NCBI GenBank assembly: GCA_003260075.1
Contig: QLIY01000468.1
Coordinates: forward strand, 1-64,000
Source: Phallusia mammillata
Lineage: Eukaryota > Chordata > Ascidiacea > Phlebobranchia > Ascidiidae
Direction of reading: 5' to 3'
Length of the DNA: 64,000 bases
The position numbers and the translations under genes are program-made. Below the pieces are notes generated by a model. That model was not told the origin of the DNA. It did not search any database and worked only from the letters and a program-made list of their open reading frames with translations. Shown here one piece after another: positions 1 through 12,400 of this stretch. Positions within the stretch are counted from its first letter, which is position 1, and each line of letters starts with the position of its first letter.

Positions 1-708
1 ATGATCAGAGATATCAAAAGTTATGAGGCCAGGTATAATTGTATCATTTGTGTTATTTGTATATATGTGATCAATAGCTGACATTGAATTTGACGGTGCA
101 GTATGTGATGGAATTGTAATTAGCATATTTGCATTTAAACTTATTGTCATTGACTTATACTGTATTATTGTGGATGTTGAGGCCAGGCTGTTGATGTTGA
201 AATCTCCAAGAATGTAGTATGTAACATTTCTTTTGTTTAGGTCAAACAAACACTGTTCGAAGTGTGTGGAGAAAAATGTGATGCCAGGACCAGGGTGTCT
301 ATAGATTATGCCAACAACCACATTTTTTTGGTGGTGTAACTTCATTTCAATCCAAAGGTTTTCACATTTTGTCATGTGAATATCGTATTGAGTTGTGACC
401 TGGTACTGCAAAGAATTTTTGATGTACATTCCAACACCTCCTGCATTTGTTGGTGAATCAGCATGCAGAAAGGTATAACCGCTTAGTGAAATGTTGCTTG
501 TATTGTTTGCATTTAACTTTGTTTCTGTGATTGCAATTATATGAGGCTCAAAGTCAATTGTATGCAGAAATTCTTCCATTATGTGTAAATTGTGTGTAAG
601 ACTTCTAACATTAAATTGTAGTAATGTTAAGTCATTAGTGGTAGCGGTGTGTATTAGTGTTTTAAACTCTTTTATATCAAAATATTTGGATTCTTTGATG
701 TTGGTCAT
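1..708 (-). CDS. LINE ORF2 N-terminal part: APE-type endonuclease (partial)
   Basis: Partial ORF2 of a non-LTR retrotransposon, open to the window edge. The reverse-strand reading shows the endonuclease/exonuclease/phosphatase motifs in order: LLQFNVRSL at the N-terminus, IIAITETKL with the metal-binding Glu, NAGGVGMYIKNS, VVVGIIYRHP, YYILGDFNIN with the catalytic Asp and Asn, SAIDHIYTN, and the final ISDH. The endonuclease nicks target DNA so that reverse transcription can prime. The Met at 706-708 is the first after the in-frame stop at 751-753. No frameshift or stop is seen in about 236 codons and all motifs checked are present, so the domain appears intact. Confidence 0.88.
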   Translation of the reverse strand, partial: MTNIKESKYFDIKEFKTLIHTATTNDLTLLQFNVRSLTHNLHIMEEFLHTIDFEPHIIAITETKLNANNTSNISLSGYTFLHADSPTNAGGVGMYIKNSLQYQVTTQYDIHMTKCENLWIEMKLHHQKNVVVGIIYRHPGPGITFFSTHFEQCLFDLNKRNVTYYILGDFNINSLASTSTIIQYKSMTISLNANMLITIPSHTAPSNSMSAIDHIYTNNTNDTIIPGLITFDISDH

Positions 709-882
709 GGATTTATTGGGGTATTTGATGAAAAATTGCTGTGTGATGCATTATGCAAATGGTGAAATGACAATAAGGGACATTTTAACAGGTGCTTACA
801 AATCAAGAAATTGTGAGGTGCAAAAACAAACAAAAAGAAAGAATACATACAGATTGGATTGCCAGTTGATGTGCTACAACAG

Positions 883-1680
883 TTATGATGATGTGGGAAT
901 GTTGTTTTTCTGCATATCTCCTTCATTGTGGATCGCAATTGTAGAAGATGTTTCATTCTTCTTTAATAGAATGGTCCCGTTTCGTGTCCAAATGAACTTG
1001 TAGTTTTTTTGTCGCTTATATTGTAGACATTGGTAAAACATTTTTTTGTTTGCTCTTGTAAGACTTTCATTTATATATATTGGTGACTGGTGTGCATTTT
1101 CCTCGGAAACTCTTGTTTTGAACAATTTAGACCGATTGTTGTAGATTTCATCACGGATTTTTCTGTTTGTAAACTTCACAATTATTGGGGTTGATTGTTT
1201 GTTGTGTTGTTCATTTTGCAATGAACCAAGTCTGTGGGAGATGCTTATGTTTTCTTTTCTAACTGTGACACCAAGACGTTTAGCAACTGCAACAACAATT
1301 TCATCAGTACATTCATTGGTGGTTTGTGGGATACCTTTTATTTCCAAACATTCACGTCTACCGTATTGTTCCAATGTATTTACTTCATTTTTGCATGCCT
1401 CCACATCTTCTTTCAGTTGTTTCATTTCTTCTTTCAGTTGTGAGTTTTCCCTTTTAATTGTTTTTAATTCTTGTTCTGTGCCAAGTAGTTTTTTTTCAAT
1501 GAAGTCATATTTATTTGATAAAAATGTTTGGCTTCTTTTAATGGTCTGCAGCTCAGCCAAAACAGAATTTAATTTTGTTGCCATTTCATCTTTATTCTGG
1601 TTGATTTGGGAAAGAAGGACATCTATTTTGGCTGACACATTACAAGAACTTCCATTTTTCTTCGGTGTTGTTGGTGACAT
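883..1680 (-). CDS. LINE ORF1 protein, coiled coil plus FP-like domain
   Basis: 265-aa ORF upstream of ORF2 in the same element. Residues about 20-110 are a long heptad-like region rich in Lys, Glu and Leu (TIKRENSQLKEEMKQLKED), expected to form a coiled coil for trimerisation. After it come LEIKGIPQ, then ISHRLG, TPIIVKFTNRKIRDEI, IYINESLT and FIWTRNGTILLKK. This order is typical of the baculovirus FP-like domain found in ORF1 of many invertebrate LINEs, which binds the element RNA. No CCHC knuckle is seen. The family recall is from memory and was not searched. Confidence 0.8.
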   Translation of the reverse strand: MSPTTPKKNGSSCNVSAKIDVLLSQINQNKDEMATKLNSVLAELQTIKRSQTFLSNKYDFIEKKLLGTEQELKTIKRENSQLKEEMKQLKEDVEACKNEVNTLEQYGRRECLEIKGIPQTTNECTDEIVVAVAKRLGVTVRKENISISHRLGSLQNEQHNKQSTPIIVKFTNRKIRDEIYNNRSKLFKTRVSEENAHQSPIYINESLTRANKKMFYQCLQYKRQKNYKFIWTRNGTILLKKNETSSTIAIHNEGDMQKNNIPTSS

Positions 1681-1946
1681 TGTACAGTTTTTTAAATGTT
1701 ATTCACTTTTTTACAATGTTGTTATTCATATGCTTGCATTAAACACCTTATCACCTTATTCAAATAGAATCTATAACAACTTATTCAAATATCATGACAA
1801 ACGAAGCAGATGGCACATCTACATAACTATATCTACCATCTGTGAAAGTTTCATCCAAATCCATCAAACATTTCAGGGCAAAAAGGGGTGGACAAACTTC
1901 AGGGAAGAAAAAAAAAAAAAAAAAAAAAGAAATCGAGTAAAATCAA

Positions 1947-1980
1947 GATGTGTCCCCTTCAAGGAAGGGGACCCATAATA
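1947..1980. repeat. Short hairpin repeat, family member 1
   Basis: A 9-bp perfect inverted repeat with a 3-base loop (GTCCCCTTC at 1952-1960, GAAGGGGAC at 1964-1972) followed by CCATAATA, directly after an A-rich stretch. Related copies lie at 12041-12074 and, degraded, at 31312-31330, also after A-rich DNA. Confidence 0.6.
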
Positions 1981-2361
1981 AAGCATGAATGAGTAAGTAA
2001 CAAATGGGTGTAGCAATGCTGATAAAAAGCATGAACATTTACAAAATTGCATTTACTGTACTATACCATTGACCTTTCGGAAAATAAGGAAAATTAACAT
2101 TATTTCTAATGCAGAAGATAAAAATAGGCTGCATTTCTGCTGCAGCATGAAGATACATAAACTAAAATGGCGGCAGATTTGGTATTTAAGCTTGAGAAAT
2201 ATGGCACTGTTCCAAACAAGTCAAAATGTAAAACAATACGATTTTTACGGTAAAGTTTTACTGGAATTTAGAAAAAGTAGAAAATCCACACTAAAATAAG
2301 GACAATTAAAAAATAGTGAATTTGTAAAACATATATATCTCAAATTAAACACTTATTTGTC
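1981..2361. other. Gene-free stretch 3' of MAP2K5
   Basis: AT-rich DNA between the hairpin repeat and the MAP2K5 stop codon. It should hold the MAP2K5 3' UTR. I see no other gene in it. Confidence 0.5.
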
Positions 2362-5118
2362 TCATCTTTTAACAAATGTCTGGAGTTTTTGATATATCCA
2401 GTTTGCAACAAGCGACTGATTTTCAGCAATGGGTGTTTGTTGGTTTGTGGTTACCATCGAATGTCCACATAACTGCTCTGGCAGGAGTCTTCGAGATGCC
2501 TCTTTTTGTAGGCAGCATTTCGTGAAATCCACCAGCTCTGATGAGAAATGTTCCTTTGTAAGTCTTGGAGGTGGTTCATTTACAATACACTGCATTAGTT
2601 CCATAGGTAAAACTCCTTTTGAGCCTGCAAAGAAATTTTTTTGTTATACGTTTATTTATCAGCAAGACTCAAAAGCACAATGTCTTGTTCTAGCCTGTTT
2701 AGTATACTTTGTATGCTTATGGCTCTTTGTATGCTCATATGTTCTAACCTTTATTGCATAGTTATGATTACATTAATATGTTAGGGTAAACATGATACAT
2801 TACCACTTTTGACAGAATGCAGCTCAATACTTTGTAAACATAGTAACAATCTTTAAATACATTAGGTGTAGAAATTGCACTATTGGCTCATTCTTTAATT
2901 TGCACAGTATTACAAGTACAAATGTCAAATTTGAAATTACCATTTTAATTTAGTAACACAATACAGACACTCAGTTAGTAACTTCATCGAGTACAAAATT
3001 ATAGTAAAACTAGCACATAGCAACAAATTTACCTTCAATTTTTGAGGCAAGTTGTTGGTAGGGAAATTTTCCTGTGGCAAGTTCACATAGTGAAAGCCCA
3101 AAACTCCACACATCCGAATAAATAGTGTAGTCATGTCCGATAATGCGCTCAGGTGCCATGTAAGCATTGGTACCAACATAGGTGCGAGCAATAGAATCTA
3201 CCAGTTGAGTGCTTACTCCAAAATCACAGAGTTTGACATGTCCAGCAGTGTTAACCAGCACATTGGATGGTTTTACGTCTCGGTGCATTATTCGTAAACT
3301 CCAAAGGTGCCTCAATCCAAAGGAAATTGAACTAGTTAAACAAATTGCAAATAAAAACCATTTTTCTGGACCAAAAGTATTAAACAACATTGGTATAAAT
3401 GTTTTGTAAAAAGCTTTGTACTGCACTTTATTTATACTTCCTATTTTTCAACATAAAATATTTTTGTGTAAGTTGTTACCTAGCAACATTGATTAGCACA
3501 GCCTCTGGAATTTTCCCATATCTGTCAAGTGAACCACCATCCATATACTCTGTACAAAGCAAAACTCGATTCTCATCAAAATAGGCTCCATAAAATGCAA
3601 TGATGTTGGGTGACCCATTGCATCTAAAAAAAGGATTTTACACAAGTTTGTGGCATACTAAGAACTAAACATGTATCAGGATATTGTTTTTACATGACAT
3701 CAGGCATGAGTGCCCCGTATTGTCAAACTTTTTCAATGCAATTACAAAGAATAGTTGACAATCCAAATGCAGTATGAACAGTACAGCTGGTTTGAGATGT
3801 ACAGAAAGCATGGTTGTAGCAACATGATTTTCACGTAGCGTATTACAACATATATTTACCTGCGCAATATTTCAAGTTCCCTCAATATTTGCTGCTGTTC
3901 TTCACCAGTCAGATCCAAAGTAATTGACTTAACAGCAGTTACTGTGTTGGATTCTCTATGCACTGCTTTCCTCACAACACCACTATTTCCATTACCAAGG
4001 ACTTCAAGAAACAACAAAGCATCATTACCTAGCGTGCCCAACTGCAAATTCAACGTCCTGTCAAGTTTATGCTGTATGTGTTTTTCAGTAGCCTGCTGTT
4101 GAGATGATGTGTTGGTTACAGACATATACTGTTGGTTGACATGCTGTGCTGGTGCCGCTTTGTTCGTGTGTAAATTTGAGGAAGTGTCTTTAATTCCTGT
4201 TTGATACATTCCATTTGGGTACTCCTGCCTCATGGCCGGTGCTGTACCATCTGCTAAGAGTAGAGAAGATGCAGTTGGCGCTATGGCAACCCTTAAATCG
4301 TGTTTGTTCCTCATTCTTGGATGTTTGCATATCTTGGGATAGATTAACAGATGCTGTTGTGACACATTTGGCAAGTAGCTCTGATTTTCATCAATAAACG
4401 TGCCCTGTTGATTTTCCTCAATCTTCAGAGGCATGCTTATATGAAAGTTGATCATGGCTCGAAGTTCATCATCTGACTTCACAGTGATCCGATCCCCATC
4501 ATCATCTTTATATTCAAATGATGAAACTACAAGTTGACTGTCACTAGCCTAAAAAAACATTGTATTTATTCCAGAGATAAGTATTACAAATGACATAAAT
4601 GCATTACATATATATAGTCAAATAATACAATGTGTGAATATTGGACTTTAAAATAATTTGTAAGGCTACAGCTCTGGTCGATCGCAAACCATATTTGTTG
4701 CATAATAAATCCCATACTATGGTTTATCCTTAGACAAAAAATAATATTCTGGTTAATTGCATACTTCGGCTAATCACAAAAAAGGATTATTAAAAAGAAA
4801 GTGTTAGTGACCAGAACTGCCTGTAATGAACTCAAACTTTGTGAAAAAAAGATACAAAAGAAATGGCCCCAAATCCATCAATCAAATTATTACAGCTACT
4901 GCTAGTTTTTTAGTTCTAATTTTGTGGTTGTGAACATTAAAATAAGCTAACTTAACCAGCACCTGTGTTCCACAAAAACCAAGTTAGTTTTTATGGATTA
5001 CCTCAGCAATGACATCGAGAACATCTCGAAAAGTAACATCCTGTGGAGCAGATACATGCCAATCGACCTCATGTCCAACATCAAAAACAATGCGAATAAT
5101 TAGACGAGCTGACTCCAT
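2362..5118 (-). CDS. MAP2K5: Dual-specificity MAP kinase kinase 5 (MEK5)
   Basis: Five coding exons: 5002-5118, 4548-3860, 3623-3480, 3331-3033, 2624-2362; total 503 aa (human protein 448). All introns are GT/AG and phases agree. N-terminal PB1 domain (about residues 5-85) with RDVLDVIAE and [13 protein letters not shown], used in MEK5 for binding MEKK2/3 and ERK5. The kinase domain follows: Gly loop GNGNSGVV, lysine near residue 246 in [13 protein letters not shown] at about 333-340, DFG at 353-355, and activation loop [10 protein letters not shown] with Ser363 and Thr367 matching the two activating sites of human MEK5, then MAPER. It phosphorylates ERK5 in a mitogen/stress cascade in the cytoplasm. 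The linker between PB1 and kinase is longer and Gln/Ser/Thr-rich compared with human. The start follows upstream noncoding sequence and matches the PB1 start. Confidence 0.95.
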
Positions 5119-5635
5119 TTTATAAGTAAAGTTTTCTCTACATTACTTTACACAGTTGGTAGAAAAGTACAGACCTATGTAGCAGGTAATAACCTTAATA
5201 CAACAAATTCTTAATACAAGAATTGGTAGATGTATGATATAATAAAAACAAAAAATATCACTAAACTACTAAAATAAGAAGCCTGCTTTTGGCATCATAC
5301 ATGCATTATAAAGTCTATGGAACGCCTGAGTAACGTTGCAAAATACTAAGTTTTGCCTGATGAGTTACATCAGTGAAAGCGATCGCGGTAACAACAAAAA
5401 CAAACACATCACTCAATATTGAGTGATGATGAGATGAGTATGACGTAGTCACGTAAACGTTACTTAAAACAAAATGTTGTAAGTTTTTAAAAAAAACCTA
5501 CGCCACAACAAATAAGTAATTGTACTCACAAATGTAGTGAAATTTCATTTCGTTGCATACTTAACTCATTAAAACAAGCAAAGTGTTTGAAAAACAAAAC
5601 ATTCCATCACCGATACGTCATCGCGAATCACCAAG

Positions 5636-5719
5636 ATGGAAAGAAGTGATCATGACTCGGCAGAAATGAACTCTGAAGTGGACGCTGGAGGCTGGACAGT
5701 GGACACCAAAGTCTCATAA
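5636..5719 (+). CDS. Possible small ORF (27 aa), unsupported function
   Basis: A plus-strand ORF with a good start context (CACCAAGATGG) encodes an acidic 27-residue peptide containing VDAGGWTVDTK. It points away from MAP2K5. It could be a short peptide, the first exon of a plus-strand transcript (no good GT donor seen), or chance. Listed because both start context and composition look coding. Confidence 0.2.
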   Translation: MERSDHDSAEMNSEVDAGGWTVDTKVS

Positions 5720-6338
5720 AACGTGTTTTACACATACTTTGGTTGACACAACCTTTGCTTTTATCCGCGCTAATTTTAATTAAGTAGCGTATTGATGTGT
5801 GTGGTTTTAGTTCCTGTTTTAGTCGTCAATTATAGTTATTAATTAAAACGTAATTTATTGTTGTGGCCACCATTTCAATTTTAAGTAACTATTTGGAAAC
5901 ATTGCGTCAAAAACGACTTGAATTTTTGGTCTATAAATCCAAACAAAATGTGAAATGAAAGTCTTAAAGCAAAAAAAAACATCGACATAGGCTAACTTCG
6001 AGTTCGAAATAGCTAAACTATTGACAGCAAAGTACCAGCTTCCCCTAAATTATAGCGACCCACATTTCAATATCCGAGCCACAATTACAGGTCGGGCACA
6101 AGTTGGAAAGGGCCGATTTCAGGGCCTGACTATACACTCGGCCACGTTTGGATCGTAATTTTGGTTTGTTAAACTTTCGGAATTCTTTTTTAAAAAATAG
6201 GCTCAGTTTGTTACCTTTTAGCTCAACCTTATTTTTCAATCAATGAAATAACACCCAAACCTTTGGGCTTTGCTTCAATGAGTGCTCTTATCAAAATTTT
6301 GCTCAGAGAATAAACAAATACAAAAGGCAGCGGGCAGA

Positions 6339-6344
6339 TTTATT
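6339..6344 (-). terminator. Polyadenylation signal AATAAA of TADA2A
   Basis: TTTATT on the plus strand reads AATAAA in the direction of TADA2A, 93 bases after its stop codon. Position and sequence fit the 3' end signal. Confidence 0.55.
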
Positions 6345-6436
6345 TTCCATAACAACAATGAACAGACAAAAATCAGATTCGTAGCTAGCTCAGAAACGAA
6401 GTCAACTAAGGGCACTTAAAAAGCACAAAAAATCAA

Positions 6437-9400
6437 TCATTTTTCAATAAGCCCTTCTTCCAGCAGAAAGTCGTACAGTTTTCTTGTCTTATTCACATCA
6501 ATTTTGACAATAGTTCTGGCATTGGCAAGTTTTACTGAGCCCGACTTTCGGTATTCGTTTATGAGTGCAATCTTGTAAGATAGGAACGCCCCTGGGACGA
6601 GTCTGGCCTTGGAACAAAACTGAAAATAAATGTTTTGGTGTGGAAAAGTATTAAAAACTTAGGTGCAAAAAAATACAAGCTAAAATTAACTTTTTAATTA
6701 AAACATTTCTTGCAAGGTCATCATGAGATATATTTTTGTTTCAAAGCCCGTATTTAAAGAATCACCTAAAAGTTTCAAAAAGTACACTAAATAACAACAA
6801 ACTATAATATATCTTCTTTAAGTCCAAATTTTTGAATTTATTCCTTAATTTTTGACTCGTCCTACTAGTTTTTTTTTTAATAAAAATGGAAATTAGTTCT
6901 CAACTGCTTTCAATTCCACAATAATTACCTCTCTTTCTTTGGATGAGAGTTTTTCAACCCCAGGCAATCCTGTGAGATCAAGAGGGGCAATGGCCTTTTT
7001 CTGAATTGGGATTGCGTTGGCTAAGGATGAACTTATTGTCCCCGATTCAATGGCAGCCTAAATTGGAAGTAAATGAACATAAACATATTTAGTAGGGATG
7101 GGCCGAGCCGAGCCAGAACCCGAGTACTCGGTACCGAGCATCGCTGTTTTTAATGCTCGGTGCTCGGCCGAGCAGTTGCACAAACTGACCCGAGCGTTAA
7201 ATTTGCATATTCATGCCCTGCTAACATACGTAACTAGTGTTCTAAAGGGTGTCTGTGAACAAAAACGAATGATTTTTCAAATGTATTAGATAGTGGAAAA
7301 CGCGTACTTAAAGGGCATGACAGCTTAATAAAACACCGCCGGTGACGTAAGAGACCTTGTGGAGCTAAAACGTAGAAGGGGATTTTTGTGACGTCATAAT
7401 GCACCGAGCGTGCTCGGCCGAGCACCGAGCATTAAAGTGAGATGCTCGGTGCTCGACCAAACAGAACATTTGCAGTTTTGGCACATCCCTAATATTTAGT
7501 TCAGATCAGCGGTTCTCCAACTTTTCTAAAAATTTTGCCTGGTGGACCCTTTGCAATTATTTTTAAATTTCGCGGCCCTATAAAAATCAAGGAATGCTAT
7601 AGGGAAAATGCAAAAACCGCACCAAAGAAAGAAAAAAGCAAAACTACTAAATACGGTAAGTGTTTATTGAAAACATTCGTTAACTAAAGACTAATACAAA
7701 GCAAGCATTACACCCAAGAAAGCTTTATTATCGAATCACTGCTGTACATTGCAGACCCTCTGAAACTGCTGTATGGACCCCAGTTTGGGAACCCCTGGTT
7801 TAGATAGAAGCATATTAGTGTTTTTCCACAAATAAAACAAAAAATGAAGCTGTACTGCATCATAGCAACGTAAATAGCTGGCATAAAAAACAAAAGCACA
7901 GCAGAAGTAACAAAATGATAAAAGCACTGAACCTGTTTCTGTAGCCACTGAGCAAGAGCGCTTGGATCATGTAGATGTGGAAGAATCTCGGACATGTAAT
8001 TTGTTTGTTGTTTCGCTTCCTCGCGCTGAATTTTTAACTTTTCATACAGCCGTGCAACTAAATACAATGCAATTAAAAGGAAAAATGCTTTCAGATTTAG
8101 ATTTACTGTTTAACAAACAAGAACTGTCCATCAAAAGGAGTTTTGGCAAAGGCACAAGTTTGTTTTGTATATATTTTAAACATTTTAGATTGGTATGGCT
8201 ACCTATGGTGCATTTGGTGCTTGTCCCCTTTACCTAAGCCAATTAATGTTCCTGGCATTAACATTTCAGTAATAGTGCACCATAATTTGTGATTATTCCT
8301 AACTATCTTAAGTAACCTACATACAATTCCTGTACCAAATGTTTATATTTTATAAAATACCTATACCAACCTCTGAAAGAAGTGATTCCACTTGATCTGT
8401 ATGATTTTAGTTTTCTTATTTTTTTCTTGAGGTTTATTTCCTCTCTCAAGCCCTGTATCATCAAATCATGTGCAATTGGATGTGACTGCAGTTGCATGAA
8501 TGGCCTCAGACTTTCCTCTAGCTCTCTGACTTCTGCTGGAAGCTTCCGGTAATATTGCACTAAAGCAAAAAGATTAAAATAAAAAGTTTTTGCTTTTAAA
8601 AGTTATGGTGGAATGATTTGGTATTTGTGTTTACAATGCCATGTTTCGAATGAAAACAGTTTGGTGCTAAGACATAAAACAGTTGCAGCAAGCCAAATAA
8701 CTATAAAGTGTGATAATAGCCATGATGGTTAAAACAAACACATAACCCACGAGAAATTAACAAGTGAGATTTGGAACATTGGAAAAGTGAGAACGTTAAT
8801 GTATTAAAAATAATGTTAGCAAAATGGACAAAGTAATCGAAAAACCCTTCCAATATTTGTGAGAACTTACTTAGAAAATACTTGACTATGACGTGAACAA
8901 AACAAATGAAATATAACTGTAGTTTACACTTAATAGGACATATATGTGTATATACTCACATGAATAATCTAAGCCAAAAAAAATCAGAGCTAGCATTTGT
9001 GTGTAAAAAAGGCCTACGTTTCAACAAGTGCTATTGTCATCACCAGGTCATCAGATTTAAAAGCAACAGAAGGCATGTAACGAGGTGCAGCACAATGGTA
9101 AAAAAAGGGCGACATGAAGTAAAAAGTAAAAGCAACCAAACTGAGATAAAAAAAAACGCATGCGGAAAGGTTGAAAACTGGCTCTGATTTTTTCGCTCAA
9201 ATTATTCAAAACCATGAATACTGTACGAACATGAATGATTTGACATATTAATCAATCCAAACTTCCTAATAATTTGCTTCCGTCTGGCTCTTTCATTCAA
9301 CCTGTATAACAGAAACATCTCTCTTTTTGTTTGTGTACTTCATAAGGCAACAACCTTGTTAAGAATAAATGTTAGCAGAATAACAATCAGTATAGAATTT

Positions 9401-12400
9401 TAAACATTTAAGAACAAAATATAAATGCAACAGCAAATATTGGTAAACGAAACTGGTCAGCTATTAATTTCAACATACCGTGACTGATAAATCCTTACAA
9501 CAGCAAGTTTCAGAGCTTTAATGATCGGTTTGTCATCTGGACTGAAGTAAACATCTCTTACATCCCATTCTGCATAGTTGTCATATTCCTCTATAAAATC
9601 ACCACGAGCAGCCAAATATCTACACCATTTCCAACATTTAAGTTCAGTGCATTTTTTTTGTGATCAAAAGTGACAGCAAGTACAAACCCCGCCATGTGCT
9701 GTGCTCTATGTGAGTCTGGTAATGGTCTGCATGGGTCTTCACATGCTTTGAATGGAATTGGCATACAAGGAGGTCGAGCAGGTGGGTTAGGCATTTCTAT
9801 AATATAGTTAGAGACAACTTAAACATCAAAATTTACAGTAAAAAATATCCTTAACAAGCCTGTTTGCATATATTTTAATTGTAGAACTTGTAGGACAACA
9901 CCTAATAATAAAGATGACCCAAACTATTTAAAAAAAAACTATGTGGAAACAATAGAGAAAGGTAAACTACAAAATTAGACTACATTTTGTTTTTTATTCA
10001 AAGTGAAATCTCACCTGGAAAAGGGTATTTGGCGTTGATGACATAACACTTCATGTAATGAGCTTCACATTCTTCCTTTGTTTTTGTTGCAACCTGACTG
10101 GCAATGGCATTCCAGTTTCCTGGGCCACAGTCTGACAATGCATCAAGTAATTTTATTTCTTCACATGCTGTCCATCCATACTCCAGTATTGGAAAGTCAT
10201 TGGTCTGCAAACCAAACACGTGAATGTAATGGTTTCACAAATATATTTATCCAACACACATTAAAGTTTCTCTATCTAAAACTACATGACTGCTTAGCTA
10301 GTTCAAAAACTGCACCGCACCCAGGTAACACTAATCTTTTCCCTGCTAGTTAAGTTTTACCAATTTAATGTGAACAGAATGAATGTCAACATATGAAAAC
10401 AAGGCAAAATGGTCTTACATGCATAATAAGACCATTGTCAACTAGAATGGTGGCTTTCTGATATATTTTCATTTTATATATTCTATACGATATTTACCAT
10501 TTTACTATACTCATCATTTGATCTACACATATGATTGTTTTTGTAAACAAAAACTAATGGGTCCCCACATGCGTGTTTGTGCGGATTTACAGTAAACAAA
10601 AGTTGCGGTGATTTTTAAATTCTTAAGAACAAATTTTTAGAAAGCATTAACCCAACAATAAAAAATTTTGTTTGTATTTTTTTGCACTATTATTGTCGTA
10701 TAATTACAAAAACATTAAAAAAGAACGAAACAAATACTTTCAATTTAATCTCTTGCTTTGACCCAGATATTGTCGTCCAAGGTCGGGTTTTAAACACAAT
10801 TTTTTTCTAGAAAGCTGTAACAGTTGTGTTACAGACAATTAAAAAGCGATTTGCTGCAAGTGTATACATAACTTTTCATTTAACTTTGTTTCGCAAAAAT
10901 AGTTTTTCATTTAACTTTGTTTCGCAAAACGAGTACCATTGACCTGTAGTAACCTTTAGGGTGCACACACCAAACGACTGTTTGACCTTTTGACACCGTT
11001 TTCAATAGCACGCCGTCCTTGGTGTTCAACAACACCGTTTGACCTAATTTATACATGCCTTGAGTATTTGATTAAAAAAAAAAAAAAAAACGCTACGTTA
11101 TGGCGAAAGAAAGTTCTGAACTGTGTTAGTAATACCTACTAATTGACCTTAAGTAACCCGTGGTCATGCAGCGGCCAACCTGACAACGAGCATTTAAAAA
11201 ACTTTTATCTTGCAAAAAAGTCAAGTTTATTTTTTCATATTTAGTTTGATTAACAAAGTTTTGCTTGACATATACGAAACCGAAGCACGCTTATTAGGTT
11301 TAAATCGCGTCATATGTGTGAAACCTTTGCCAAAACTGAAAATGTGAGTGATAACTTAATAAAACGACATAGCATTGCTGTGCAAAACAGCTGATTTCTA
11401 ATCACCGAAACGACGTCTCGTAAAACGTCTGTCCGACGTCAAGCTGAGCCCTCCCGCTCTGCCCTATTATTCGTAAACGTACTCTCTTGGGACTTCTGCC
11501 TACAGTGTCTTTCTTGACCAAACGAGCGTTAGACACATTTACGTTTCGGGGGCCTGTGGGTGTACCGCTGGGTCATTCGGGGTCAAACTTCTGGAGGATC
11601 AAGTTCAGATTAATAACTAACATATGTCCAAATTTGAATAAATTTGAAGCACTCTTTCTTTACCAAACGAGCGTTACAAACGAGCGTTTAAAAATTTTAC
11701 GTTTTGGGGGTCTGTGGGTGAACCGCTGGGTCATTCGGGGTCAAATTTCACGGGGACCAAACTCGGATTAATAACTAACATCTGTCCAAATTTGAATAAA
11801 TTTAAAGCACGTTTTCTTGACCAAACGAGCGTTACAAACGAGCGTTTAAAAAATTTACGTTTTGGGGGTCTGTGGGTGAACCGCCGGGTCATTCGGGGTC
11901 AAATTTCACGGGGACCAAACTCGGATTAATAACTAACATCTGTCCAAATTTGAATAAATTTAAAGCACGCTTTCTTGACCAAACGAGCGTTACAAACCAG
12001 CGTTAGACAGAAAAAAGAAAAAAAAATACGGACAAAAACAATATGTGTCCCCTTCAGGGAAGTGGACCCATAATTAATAATAGGTAATATTTTCTTCTGG
12101 AATGCTGACCATATAATACACAGTTTGCCTTGGCCCTTAAAATTATAAGGCAAATATGAAATAATCCATAAAAGCTGGGAGTATGATAAATAGGTGGGTC
12201 ATGTATAAAACTGCGGGCCCACTTGGCCCGCTAGGCCCAGCACTTGGCAGTTGGCATGCCCCATGCAATAGAAAAAACTGCGGGCCCACAGTTTTTATAC
12301 TTGCGAGAGACACGACAAGCACTGGATATAATGGACCCGCGGTTTTTCCCTGCGAGAGACGCGACAAGCACTGGATATAATGGGACCGCGTTTTTTCCTT

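Larger units (their letters stand above)
1..1911 (-). mobile_element. Non-LTR (LINE) retrotransposon, 5' portion, cut by window edge
   Basis: The element reads right to left: a short 5' leader (about 1681-1911), ORF1 (883-1680), a 130-base spacer with a stop at 751-753, and the start of ORF2 with an apurinic-type endonuclease (1-708). The reverse transcriptase would lie beyond base 1. Both ORFs are open with no internal stop in the visible part, so this copy looks young or recently active. The right border is uncertain; an A-rich run (about 1911-1929) precedes an unrelated hairpin repeat. Clade is not assignable from this part alone; an FP-like ORF1 with an APE-type endonuclease fits the CR1/I-like broad group. 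Confidence 0.85.
5119..6436. other. Intergenic region between MAP2K5 and TADA2A
   Basis: Contains the presumed MAP2K5 promoter (right of 5118) and the TADA2A 3' UTR. A short plus-strand ORF lies inside (5636-5719). A 64-codon minus ORF at 6045-6239 is low-complexity Lys-rich and has no support. No RNA gene seen. Confidence 0.5.

Noticed and set aside
1199..1978. 259-codon plus-strand ORF
   Set aside because: Antisense to LINE ORF1, which has recognisable motifs on the minus strand.
11487..11929. Repeated plus-strand ORFs with FGGLWVNR-type phrases
   Set aside because: Produced by the 158-bp tandem array; no start context or family match.
10554..12072. A DNA transposon bounded by ATGGGTCCCC and GTGGACCCAT
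   Set aside because: The homology with the copy at 63 kb continues past the supposed left end, so these motifs are not the element borders.
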